Source: an uncultured Mesonia sp. (GTDB lineage: Bacteria; Bacteroidota; Bacteroidia; Flavobacteriales; Flavobacteriaceae). From it: a stretch of DNA of 64,000 nt. This document shows, one piece after another, positions 1-9,600 of this stretch. Below the pieces are notes generated by a model. It did no database searches. It saw only the letters and a list, made by a program, of their open reading frames with translations, and was not told where the DNA came from. Numbering within the stretch: the first letter of the stretch is position 1; each line of letters begins with the position of its first letter. The DNA lies in assembly GCA_947499595.1 (NCBI GenBank), contig CANMOY010000002.1, forward strand, positions 186,001 to 250,000. Direction: 5' to 3'. The position numbers and the translations under genes are program-made.

Positions 1-2555
1 TATTTTGTTGAAAGTTGACTAGCTTCTTCTTGCAGGGCTGCAATAGCATCACCAGAAGAGAATCCTGGAGCCGAAGCTCCACTTACGCCCACAGAATTAA
101 ATAGGTTAAATCGAGTTACTTGTTGCGGACCATAAACACGTTTTAAATCGATATAAGTAGTAATTGGTGACATTTCACCTGTATTATTTCGTACGTATAT
201 AGAGTTTAAATCTTCAATACTGGCTCGATCTTCGGGAAGGCCCTGTAAGAAAACACGATATTGTTTACCGTAGCGCGAAAAATCGGCGGTATAAATACTA
301 CCAATATAACCTTGTAGTGTATTAAATATGCTAGCAATTGAAACCCCTGCTTCTTTTGCCTTAGGTACATTTATATTGAGCTCATACTGCGGATAATTAG
401 TGTTAAACGAACTCTGAACATACTGTATTTCTGGACGTTGATTTAGTTTGCTTAAGAAATTTTGAGCAGCTAAGTCTAAATCATTGAAGCTTCCCCCACT
501 TTTATCAAGTAATTTAAACTCAAAACCAGAGGAAACGCCAAATCCAGGTATACTAGGAGGTGCAAAGAATATCATTTTTGCCCCTGGAATTTGAGCACCT
601 ATACCAAATAGTTGTCCGGTAATTGCGTCAGATGATAAAGCATCATCTGTTCGCTCATCCCAGGGAGCTAGGCGTACAAAGGCAATTGCGAAGTTACTCC
701 CTTGTCCGCTAATTAAACTAAAACCATTTACAACAGTTACTCCCGTTACTCCAGGAATTTGATTGGCCTTATCTTTTAATTGATTGGTAATCGCTACAGT
801 ACGGTCTAAAGAAGCACCTGCTGGCAACTCTATATTAGCAAAAAGCACCCCTCTATCTTCATTAGGAACAAATCCTGTTGGTGTTTTTTCTACTGCAAAG
901 TAAATTCCGGCTACAGCCAAAACCAATATAAATGGGGTAATCCATTTGTGTTTGTAGAGAAAAGATAAACTTTTAACGTAGCGCTGGGTAGTAGCTTCAA
1001 AAGCCGTATTGAATTTATGGTAAAAACGCTGTAACCAAGATTTATTTTGGTGCTCTTCGTGGTTGGTCTTTAAAAATAAAGCACACAGCGCCGGACTCAA
1101 TGTCAAGGCATTTACTGCCGAAATGGCGATAGCTACAATCAAGGTAATACCAAATTGCTCATAAAAAACACCTGTAGGACCCGTTATAAAGGTTACCGGA
1201 ATAAATACCGCGGCCATTACTAGGGTAATTGAAATAATTGCTCCTGTAATTTCATCCATTGCGGTACGTGTAGCCGATAAAGCTGACTTTGCCCCTTCTT
1301 CTAATTTGGCGTGTACAGCCTCAACTACCACAATCGCATCATCTACCACAATACCAATAGCTAAAACCAAAGCAAATAAGGTAAGTAGGTTAATAGAATA
1401 ACCAAATAAATTTAAAAAGAAGAAGGTACCAATAATAGAAACAGGAACTGCTATGGCAGGAATTAACGTTGATCTAAAGTCTTGTAAAAAGATAAAAACA
1501 ACGATAAAAACAAGAATAAAAGCTTCAATTAGCGTACTGATAACCTTACTTATGGAAGCTTCTAAAAATTCGTTTGAATCTAAGTTGATGTAAACCTCTA
1601 AACCTTCTGGGAAACTTTTCTCAAATTCATCTAATTTTTCGTGTACTTGCTTTATAATCTCTTGTGCATTTGAACCTGGCGTTTGGTAAACTGCCATATT
1701 AACTGCTGGGTAACCATTGGTGGTAGCTTGAACATTAAACCCTTCGGCATCTAGCTCAATTTCGGCTACATCGCCAAGTCTGAGATACTCTCCGTTGTCT
1801 AAGGCTTTTATTATGATTTCTTTGTATTGCTCTTCAGTTTTATATCTTCCGCTATATTTGATAACGTATTCAAAAGACTCGGCATTGTTTTGACCCAAAC
1901 TACCTGCAGCTGCTTCGGTGCTTTGCTCGTTAATTGCTGCACGTATGTCTGAAGGCATCAGGTTATAAGCAGCTAATTTTTCAGGTTTTAACCATACTCG
2001 CATGGCATAGTTACGTGTTCCAAAAACGGTTACATCTCCTACCCCATCAATTCTTTTTAAAGCGGGTAGAACATTGATATTTAAGTAATTTTGAATGTAA
2101 GTAGCATCATAATCTTTATTTTTAGATAAAACAGCCAAGAACATCAATGCACTGGTTTGTTGTTTTTGCGTGATTACACCAGCTTGCACAACTTCTACCG
2201 GCAATAAAGGGTTGGCTCTCGCTACCCGGTTTTGTACGTTAACCGCAGCAATGTCTGGATCGTAACCTTGTTTAAAAAATACCTGAATTTCTGCCCTACC
2301 TGAATTACTTGCGGTAGAGGTAATATAGTCCATACCTTCTACCCCGTTTACTTGCTCTTCAATAGGAATAATAACACTTTCAAGAACGGTCTCTGCATTG
2401 GCTCCTGGATAATTAGCGGTAATCTGTACGGTTGGAGGTGCAATATCTGGATATTGTGAGACAGGAAGGCTTATAATCCCTAAAATTCCTAAAATCACAA
2501 TTACAATGGAGACTACTGTACTTAATACAGGTCTCTCTATAAATTTCTTTAACAT
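1..2555 (-). CDS. RND multidrug efflux permease (AcrB/MexB type), C-terminus beyond window
   Basis: This is the inner-membrane proton/drug antiporter of a tripartite RND pump. About 851 residues are visible of the usual 1040-1060; the frame is open to the left edge, so the C-terminus is missing. Translation starts MLKKFIERPVLSTVVS, the typical first transmembrane helix, and shows the porter-domain signature GANAETVLESVIIPIEEQVN. The transmembrane-4 proton-relay segment reads LALVLAIGIVVDDAIVVVEA, with the paired aspartates expected of HAE1 pumps. The start codon lies 18 nt after the stop of the membrane fusion gene, so the two are co-transcribed behind the upstream regulator. The outer-membrane TolC-like partner is probably the next gene outside the window. 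The substrate cannot be read from the sequence. Confidence 0.95.
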   Translation of the reverse strand, partial: MLKKFIERPVLSTVVSIVIVILGILGIISLPVSQYPDIAPPTVQITANYPGANAETVLESVIIPIEEQVNGVEGMDYITSTASNSGRAEIQVFFKQGYDPDIAAVNVQNRVARANPLLPVEVVQAGVITQKQQTSALMFLAVLSKNKDYDATYIQNYLNINVLPALKRIDGVGDVTVFGTRNYAMRVWLKPEKLAAYNLMPSDIRAAINEQSTEAAAGSLGQNNAESFEYVIKYSGRYKTEEQYKEIIIKALDNGEYLRLGDVAEIELDAEGFNVQATTNGYPAVNMAVYQTPGSNAQEIIKQVHEKLDEFEKSFPEGLEVYINLDSNEFLEASISKVISTLIEAFILVFIVVFIFLQDFRSTLIPAIAVPVSIIGTFFFLNLFGYSINLLTLFALVLAIGIVVDDAIVVVEAVHAKLEEGAKSALSATRTAMDEITGAIISITLVMAAVFIPVTFITGPTGVFYEQFGITLIVAIAISAVNALTLSPALCALFLKTNHEEHQNKSWLQRFYHKFNTAFEATTQRYVKSLSFLYKHKWITPFILVLAVAGIYFAVEKTPTGFVPNEDRGVLFANIELPAGASLDRTVAITNQLKDKANQIPGVTGVTVVNGFSLISGQGSNFAIAFVRLAPWDERTDDALSSDAITGQLFGIGAQIPGAKMIFFAPPSIPGFGVSSGFEFKLLDKSGGSFNDLDLAAQNFLSKLNQRPEIQYVQSSFNTNYPQYELNINVPKAKEAGVSIASIFNTLQGYIGSIYTADFSRYGKQYRVFLQGLPEDRASIEDLNSIYVRNNTGEMSPITTYIDLKRVYGPQQVTRFNLFNSVGVSGASAPGFSSGDAIAALQEEASQLSTK

Positions 2556-2573
2556 AATGAGCTGAGCTATTAA

Positions 2574-3692
2574 TTATTTAAATATAGTTTCAATAGGCTT
2601 GGCAATACTGTCGAATGGCACAAGCATAGGTTTGATAGGCATATTGTTTCTAAGCTGCCCGGTACCTTTTGCTACAAATGAATCACCTTCCTTAATTCCT
2701 TTTTTTACCACAATCAAGTTAGATACGCGATCAAGTACTTCAATAGGTTTTTCTACCGCTGAAGTGTCTCCTTGAACGCCAAATACGTAAACCTTCCCTT
2801 GTCTTTCAAAACTTGACAATTCAGGTATTACAACCTTGTTTTCATATTTTTGTGGAATTAATATTTTCCCACTGTTACCATTGCTTAAAATTCTATTAGG
2901 ATTAGGAAACTGGGCTCTAAAACTTACCGTACCTGTTTGTTTATTGATTTGACCCGAAACCGTCTCAATTTTTCCCGATTCGCTATAGATTTCGTCATTG
3001 GCTAAACGCAGTTTTACAGGTAAAAAATTATCTATTTTGTCTTGTAAATCTTTTCCTTCCGCATTAGCGATAAAATCTAAATATTGCTTTTCATTCATAC
3101 TAAAAAAAGCATAAACATTATCGGTTTGTGAAACCGTAGTCAAGACATCGTTTGGTGAAACTAAAGCGCCGTTTCTATAATTGATAGAACCCACATACCC
3201 GTTAACCGGACTTTTTATAGTCGCATAACCTATGCTAGCCGATACACTGTTGTAATTGGCTTTTGCTTGTGCTAATTTTGCTTTTGCGGTTTCAAGTTGT
3301 ACGGCACTAATAATATTTTTTTCAACTAGTGGTTTTAATTTATTTACCTCCACTTGTGCAGCATTTACATTAGCTTTAGCTGCTTGGGCATCTTGTGATA
3401 AACTTTCGGTTTCTAACCTAAAAAGTACCTCTCCTGCTTTTACTTGCTGGCCTTCATCAACTTTTACTTGGGTAATATATCCTGTTACTTTTGGTCTAAC
3501 TTGGCTATTTATTGTGCCTTCTATGCTAACAGGATAAGTTTGATAGCCTGTGAGCGTTTTAGTGATTGCTTTTGTAACTGGAACTTGCTTAGGGCCCATC
3601 GTTCCGGGTCCAGCCGATGTATTTTCTTTACAAGAGCCCAGTATAATGGCCATTAATATTGCAAAACCGAAAGGTATTTTATTGTTTTTCAT
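2574..3692 (-). CDS. RND efflux membrane fusion lipoprotein (AcrA/MexA type)
   Basis: This is the periplasmic adaptor that links the RND permease to an outer-membrane channel. The 372-residue protein starts with a lipoprotein signal whose lipobox ILGSC puts the lipidated cysteine at residue 21. It then has the barrel-sandwich/lipoyl half VKVDEGQQVKAGEVLFRLE, an alpha-hairpin rich in Ala/Lys/Gln (about residues 95-145), the return half ATIKSPVNGYVGSI, and a beta-barrel plus membrane-proximal domain. Length and domain order are normal for the family. It sits between the GbsR-like regulator (18 nt) and the permease (18 nt) in one operon. Confidence 0.95.
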   Translation of the reverse strand: MKNNKIPFGFAILMAIILGSCKENTSAGPGTMGPKQVPVTKAITKTLTGYQTYPVSIEGTINSQVRPKVTGYITQVKVDEGQQVKAGEVLFRLETESLSQDAQAAKANVNAAQVEVNKLKPLVEKNIISAVQLETAKAKLAQAKANYNSVSASIGYATIKSPVNGYVGSINYRNGALVSPNDVLTTVSQTDNVYAFFSMNEKQYLDFIANAEGKDLQDKIDNFLPVKLRLANDEIYSESGKIETVSGQINKQTGTVSFRAQFPNPNRILSNGNSGKILIPQKYENKVVIPELSSFERQGKVYVFGVQGDTSAVEKPIEVLDRVSNLIVVKKGIKEGDSFVAKGTGQLRNNMPIKPMLVPFDSIAKPIETIFK

Positions 3693-3710
3693 AGTATTAT
3701 TTTTCTTGAC

Positions 3711-4181
3711 TTAGATTTTAGATATTTTCTTTATAGCTTCTTTCAAATTTTCTTGTTGAGATCTGAGATATTCCTGGTATAACTGCCGTATTTTTCGCTT
3801 TTCTGACTGGTCATCTTCATATTTTCTATTGAATTGATCTATACTATCGATTATCTCTAATTCACGATTTACCTTTAAGAGATTCTCATTTAAGTTAATC
3901 TCTAAATGATTCTTTGATACTTTAAAATAACGCTTACGATCTCCTGGCTTGGTGGAATAGTCTATATTCTTTAATTGAAGCAGTAAATTTACATTGGTTG
4001 AAATAGAACTCTTGCTGGCTCCTGTAATTTGAGTAATTTCATCGAAGGTAAGACCCTCTGATGGAGTTAAAATTAGCAAAGCTAAAATGCGCGCAGCTAA
4101 AGGAGTGATGTTTGACTTACGCTCAAAATGAATTCCTAAATGCTCTACTAATTTTTTCTTTTCTTCACTACAGCTAATCAT
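3711..4181 (-). CDS. GbsR/MarR-family winged-helix transcriptional regulator
   Basis: This 156-residue DNA-binding protein is the first gene of the efflux operon and probably its local repressor. Residues about 20-95 form a winged helix-turn-helix: LTFDEITQITGASKSSISTN is the helix pair, followed by the wing KPGDRKRYFKVS. The C-terminal half is a charged helical segment suited to dimerisation. Length and architecture match the GbsR/MarR-like regulators often found beside RND pumps in Bacteroidota. The coding region starts 29 nt from a perfect 28-bp palindrome that overlaps its putative promoter, which suggests autorepression. The inducing ligand is unknown. Confidence 0.88.
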   Translation of the reverse strand: MISCSEEKKKLVEHLGIHFERKSNITPLAARILALLILTPSEGLTFDEITQITGASKSSISTNVNLLLQLKNIDYSTKPGDRKRYFKVSKNHLEINLNENLLKVNRELEIIDSIDQFNRKYEDDQSEKRKIRQLYQEYLRSQQENLKEAIKKISKI

Positions 4182-4201
4182 AATAAATAAAATTTAGAGC
4201 G

Positions 4202-4209
4202 CAAAAGTA
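4202..4209 (-). promoter_or_regulatory. Putative -7 promoter element of the efflux operon
   Basis: On the minus strand the bases read TACTTTTG, a match to the Bacteroidota TAnnTTTG -7 element. It lies 20 nt before the regulator's start codon, and the operator palindrome begins 2 nt upstream of it. I could not find a convincing -33 TTG at standard spacing. Confidence 0.45.
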
Positions 4210-4210
4210 T

Positions 4211-4238
4211 AATTAGTTCAGTTGATACTGAACTAATT
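4211..4238. promoter_or_regulatory. 28-bp palindromic operator upstream of the efflux regulator
   Basis: The sequence is a perfect inverted repeat: 12-bp arms AATTAGTTCAGT and ACTGAACTAATT around the 4-nt centre TGAT. It covers roughly -9 to -36 relative to the transcription start implied by the adjacent TACTTTTG box, so a bound dimer would block RNA polymerase. Its position directly before a winged-helix regulator gene makes that regulator the likely ligand. The symmetry is seen directly; the binding protein is inferred. Confidence 0.75.
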
Positions 4239-4265
4239 TAATGTTAAATTTTATTTAAATGCTAT

Positions 4266-6686
4266 TTAATTGTATTGAATGACGATTTTCTGCGATAATT
4301 GATTGCTCAATTCATCTAAAACTAGTAGTTGGTAATCACCTACTTGAGCAGGAATTTGCATTTCGTGAAAATGCTTCGTTTTACCCATATACTTCTTATT
4401 TAAATACCAATACACTTCTTTTTCTGGAAAACGATGGGCTAATTTTAAAACAAGAGGGCTAGGTTTTTCGTTAAATCCTTTGGGAAGTAAGATACTTTCT
4501 TGATTTACCGGAAAGATAAAATGCATTATATCTGGCAAGCTTTGAGAACATTCAGGCGAAAATGCTGGTATGTTCTTATAATGCGGATTAAATTGTTTGT
4601 AGTAATATGCCCAAAGTGTGGGCAAAACCAACCAGGATTGTTGTCTAATTTTCTGGTTGTCATAGCAATTTAAATTTACTTGGTATTTTAAATTCGAATC
4701 TAAATTGATGATTTGATGAAATTTACACGAGCTTGTTTTTTCTCCTTTTTTAGGAATATATGATTCTTCTGTTTCAGGGCATTGCAAACCAGCTAACATA
4801 CCGCTATGCTTGCAAATATTCTTTTTTATTAGATCATCATAAGGAATGTCAAAATCTTTTGAAACAGGTAATTTTGAAAAAACCTCAAACATAATGGGGG
4901 CAGCGGCTTTAACTCCTGTTAAACCGGGTCTTCCTTCTCCATCTGTATTGCCTACCCAAATGCCTACTGCATACTTTGGGGTAACTCCTACAGCCCAAGC
5001 ATCTTTAAAACCATGGCTAGTTCCTGTTTTCCAGGCAATGGGTTGTGCACTGGAATAAAATTGCCAATTCAATTCAGATTGGGGGCGATTTACTTTTTTA
5101 AGCGCCTTAAAGGTATGATAAATTGCACCAGCTCCGAAAACAGGTGATTCCTGCGTTAGTGCTCCAAAATGTTCAGCCTTTTCAGGCAGAATTGTATTTA
5201 TTTTAAACTCATTAGTTCTATAAGTACTAGAATTTTTTGAATAGAAGTTTAACGTACTGGCCATATTGGCATAGGCATGGGTTACCTCCCATAAACTGCA
5301 CTCGGCACCACCTAAAGTTAAAGAAAGACCATAGCTCGCAGCAGGCCGATTGACCTTGTGCTGATTCAGCCGTTTTAGTTTCTTATAGAATTTTTCTACT
5401 CCATAATCTTGCAAAAGTCGAACGGCAGGAACATTTAAAGACATCGCCAAGGCATCGTTTGCCGGTACGGCACCACGGTATAATTTATCAAAGTTTAAAG
5501 GGGAATACCCATTAATATTGGTAGGTATATCGGCCAATAAGGTATTCGGTAAAATATTGCCTTCATCTAATGCCGCGGTAAACAAAAAGGGCTTAAAAAT
5601 ACTCCCCGCACTTCTAGGTTGTTGTATAACATCAACATAAGGATCTTGAGGTGAATCGGGTTGGTTCCCTAAATAAGCGATAACTTTTCGCGTGGGCACA
5701 TCTAAAACTAAAATGGCTAAATTTTCAATTTGATTATGCGATAAATGTTTAGCGTGTTGTTTAGCAATTTGATTGATTTGTTGCTGTAAAAAGTAATCGA
5801 TATCGCTGGTTACTGGATTCTTGGGTTGATGCTGTTTTATTCTTTCTACAAAATGAGGAGCCAGATCTGGAAGCGCTAAAGGTTCTTGCGGTAAATCTTC
5901 GGCTAAAGCTAGTTGGTAAGTCGCTTGGTCTATAATTTCGTTTTGTAGTAATTTTTTGAGTAAGCGATTTCTTTTCTGCCTTAAAAGCTTTTCATTTTTA
6001 CCAGGAAAAATAAGTGAGGGCGCATTAGGTAAAACAGCCAAACCAGCTGCTTGTCCCCAACTTAAATCTCTAGCTGATACACCAAAATAACGCCAAGATG
6101 CGGTTTCTAGCCCTACTACATTTCCCCCGAAAGGGGCATAACTAGCATAAAAATTTAAAATTTCCTTTTTTGAGTATCTCAATTCTAAGCGCAGTGCCTT
6201 TGCAAATTCAATGAGTTTTTCGGTATAGGTTCGTTTAGTCGAGCCTCTAGAAAGCCTTATCACCTGCTGGGTTATGGTACTGGCTCCTCGCCTTTTACCA
6301 TATGCTAAATTATGATAGGCGGCCTTCGCTATAGCAACTGGATTAAACCCAGGATGCTTATAAAAATAAGCATCTTCAAACTGTAAAATTGCTTTTTCAA
6401 ATTTGAAAGGAATTTTTTTGCTTGAAGGAAACCTCCATTGGCCATCATTAGCAATACGAGCACCGAGCAAATATCCGTTTTGACTATAAACAACTGTAGA
6501 AACAGGTTTATCAAATAATTTCTGCGGTAAGCAAAACCACCAGATTGCTCCTACGCCCAAAAACAGAAGCAAAAGAAAGACTTTATTCTTTAGCGAGTAT
6601 AAACGTTTATTTTTGAGCAAACCGAAATTTTTAACGTATAACTTCAACCCACTTTCCTTTATTTCTGGCAAAATAATTTCTGTCAT
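4266..6686 (-). CDS. pbpC: Penicillin-binding protein 1C (bifunctional transglycosylase/transpeptidase)
   Basis: This is a peptidoglycan synthase anchored in the inner membrane by one helix (about residues 36-52). The GT51 glycosyltransferase domain shows EDAYFYKHPG with catalytic Glu104 and GASTITQQ (134-141). The transpeptidase domain has SIFK with Ser362/Lys365, SLN at 416-418 and KTG at 553-555. The last ~90 residues match the BiPBP C-terminal domain that marks PBP1C. The ATG start overlaps the upstream macroglobulin gene by 56 bp. No other ATG precedes the membrane helix, but an internal TTG could be the real start. Pairing with an alpha-2-macroglobulin gene is a known bacterial arrangement, proposed to combine protease trapping with cell-wall repair. 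Confidence 0.93.
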   Translation of the reverse strand: MTEIILPEIKESGLKLYVKNFGLLKNKRLYSLKNKVFLLLLFLGVGAIWWFCLPQKLFDKPVSTVVYSQNGYLLGARIANDGQWRFPSSKKIPFKFEKAILQFEDAYFYKHPGFNPVAIAKAAYHNLAYGKRRGASTITQQVIRLSRGSTKRTYTEKLIEFAKALRLELRYSKKEILNFYASYAPFGGNVVGLETASWRYFGVSARDLSWGQAAGLAVLPNAPSLIFPGKNEKLLRQKRNRLLKKLLQNEIIDQATYQLALAEDLPQEPLALPDLAPHFVERIKQHQPKNPVTSDIDYFLQQQINQIAKQHAKHLSHNQIENLAILVLDVPTRKVIAYLGNQPDSPQDPYVDVIQQPRSAGSIFKPFLFTAALDEGNILPNTLLADIPTNINGYSPLNFDKLYRGAVPANDALAMSLNVPAVRLLQDYGVEKFYKKLKRLNQHKVNRPAASYGLSLTLGGAECSLWEVTHAYANMASTLNFYSKNSSTYRTNEFKINTILPEKAEHFGALTQESPVFGAGAIYHTFKALKKVNRPQSELNWQFYSSAQPIAWKTGTSHGFKDAWAVGVTPKYAVGIWVGNTDGEGRPGLTGVKAAAPIMFEVFSKLPVSKDFDIPYDDLIKKNICKHSGMLAGLQCPETEESYIPKKGEKTSSCKFHQIINLDSNLKYQVNLNCYDNQKIRQQSWLVLPTLWAYYYKQFNPHYKNIPAFSPECSQSLPDIMHFIFPVNQESILLPKGFNEKPSPLVLKLAHRFPEKEVYWYLNKKYMGKTKHFHEMQIPAQVGDYQLLVLDELSNQLSQKIVIQYN

Positions 6687-9600
6687 ACATGGCAGAAACT
6701 TGAGTTCCCGGCAAATAGTACTTACCCAAATAAGAAGCGTTTAATTCAATTTCAAAAGTCTGGGTTTCCCCTGGTTTTAAATCAAAATAAATATACACCC
6801 TGTCGTCTCGAATATCACGGTAATTAGCAGCAGAACGATCAGTGCCAAAGTTGGTAAAACTGGTATTTATAATTTCCCATCCGCTAGGTAAAAACTGACT
6901 AAGGGCAATATGTTCAACCCTATCTATTCCTTGGTTTTGTATGCTTATTTTAGCTTTAAAGCTGGTACCTTGTTTTATTTTAGTTACCGCTATACTTTCA
7001 TCATTGGTATTTAAAAACTGCAAATTTAATTGTAGATTTCGCTTTTCCTCTAGCTCTTCGCCTATAGGCAAAATGCCTTGTTGATTTAAATTTACAAATA
7101 CAAGATTTTTTGCCCTATTGGTTATATTAATTTTCGTGCGGTCTTTAGCTTCGGGTAAAGGAACAGCCACCATAGTTTTATTTGTGCTCACCTCTTTAGA
7201 CTCGCCTTGTATTTCATAAACTATAGAAAAAGGCTCTGTTGCATTGGTAGCGGCCATTTTTGCAAGAGATAATAATGCATAGGCAGTTTCTTGTGTACTA
7301 AACCATCGGTCTGACGATAAGTCTTTGGCTATAGACTGTGCAAATTCCATTTGAAGCTCTGTTTTTTCTAGTAACACCAAAGTTTCTAAGGCCATTGCTT
7401 TATCTCTAAATTTTGATTGAAAGCTGGAGCTGATTTGGTTTTTACTAGTAAAATTGTCTTGAACTGGTTTTAATAAATCTTCGGCTACCGACTTTTTTCC
7501 AAGCACGGCATATGCCGCCGCCAATCGCCAAATTGCAGTATTGCTCATTTCTTCAGACTCTCTAAGTCTATTCATCGCCGCCAGCTCTGCATTACCAGAT
7601 AAAGCCAAAGCATAAAGTCGGTAAGCTTGCTCTAAACTTGTATTATAAGAGGTTAAACGGTTTTGCCATCTTCTGGCTTCCCGTCTTTGGTAATTCATCC
7701 AGTTATCTAGCAAACCTACTGGTATAGCATAACCTTGTCTTTTGGCTTCAATCATAAAATGCCCTACATAGGTAGTTGCCCAATCGTGAGCCTCACTTTG
7801 TCCTGGCCAATAGGAGAAACCGCCATTACTTAACTGGTAGTCTTTTAAACGGTTTAAAACACCTTGAACATTACTTTTTAATTCTCCATTACGATGGGCA
7901 GGTAAGTCCACCAAATCACTTAAAAATAATTGCGGAAATGCACCCGAAGTAATTTGTTCTAAACATCCGTGAGGATAGTCAATTAAATAATCTAACCTGT
8001 TTTCTAAATTGATAGTAGGTAGGCTCGAAAACACCAACTGACTCGAGTTGCTTCCTGATTTGCCAAATGACTTATAGTCTAAACTTAATTCTCCCTTAGG
8101 TTGTAAGGTACTACTAGTTGATTTATAACTTACAGGATTGGGGTTAAAAATATCTATTTCGGTTTGGCTATACGCCTTTTCGCCATGTCCTTGAGCAAAA
8201 ACCTTTATTGCTTGAGGTTTTGAGGTGGAATTACTTTTAAAAGTAAAATATACTATTTGCTCACCTGGTTTTTCGAAAGTTACTTTTTTACGGGTGGTTC
8301 CTATAGCTTGCAATGCTTCGTCAAGCTTTAGACTTACTTCAACTTGTTTTATTTTGTTTTCCATTGCAAAAACAGTTACCGGTAAATTTATTTCTTCACC
8401 AGGGCTTAGCTTTCGCGGAAGCGAACTGAGTACCATTAATGGCTGAGCCACTCGAACCGATTTTTCGTTCTTACCATAGGCTTCGGTTTTTGGATTACCA
8501 GCTACCACCATAACCCGAACTGCCCCTACATAATTAGGCATATATAGCCGATGCTTTGCTTTTTGACCAGCTTTTAATTTAAATGGACCCAAATAAGAAA
8601 CAACTGGTTTAAAACGATCTGCTTTTCGGTTTTTGGCACCCGCAGCCAATTCGCCACCACCAATTTCATATACGTTATTAACGCTTCCACCATAAGCTCC
8701 AATTACTTGGTCATATACATCGTAGGTTTTTACTCCAAGAGCTTCACGAGCGTAAAATGCCTGATGAATATTTGGTGTTTTAAAACCTGTTAAATCGAGC
8801 AAACCTTCGTCTATTACTGCCAATGTATAGGTCATTTCTTTTTTGTTTTTTTCGCTTATGCGGATATCATATTGTTGCTCTGGCTTTAATTCTTTCGGCA
8901 TTTCAATTACAGGATTTAATTGCGTCTTAGAATCTGTTATTTTTAAAGGTATTACCCCATACAATCGAATCGGGAGGTCATTTTTGCTTTGTGCATGGGG
9001 TTGTAGCAAAGTGATGTGCGCATAAATATTTGGTGCCATTGCAGAAGTAATTGGTACTTCTAGCTGTGTTTTGCCTTTTTTTGTAGTCACCCAGTGTTGC
9101 GAAAGCACTCGGCTACCATTCTCAAGACTTACCAATGCTCTACCTACCTTGCTTGACGGGAAACTAATACGTGCTTTTTCTCCCACTTCATAGCTATCTT
9201 GATCTGATTTTAATAGAAGCATTTTCGCGGCATCTGCTGCGGCATTTGATCCTAGAGAGTAATAATCTTTAAAAAAGTAGCTTGTCACTCCTGTAGCATG
9301 ACCAGAGATAGAATCAACTACCCTAATTAAATAACGACCAGCTTGGTTTTCGGGTACATTTATAAAAAGGCTGCCTTTTCCAGCAGAATCTGTAGTTATG
9401 GTTTTTTCTAAAAAAGGGGAGTGTACCTGTGTATTTTCGTAACGTGAAAGGTTTGATCTACCTCTACTCCACCACCAACGCCACTCTATTTTATATACGT
9501 ATACCTTAAGTTTACGTGATGGGGCAACTTGTCCTTTGGCATTTAAACTAATTATATCAAAAGGAATTTGGGCATCGGTTTTGTGCGCACCAAAAGCCTT

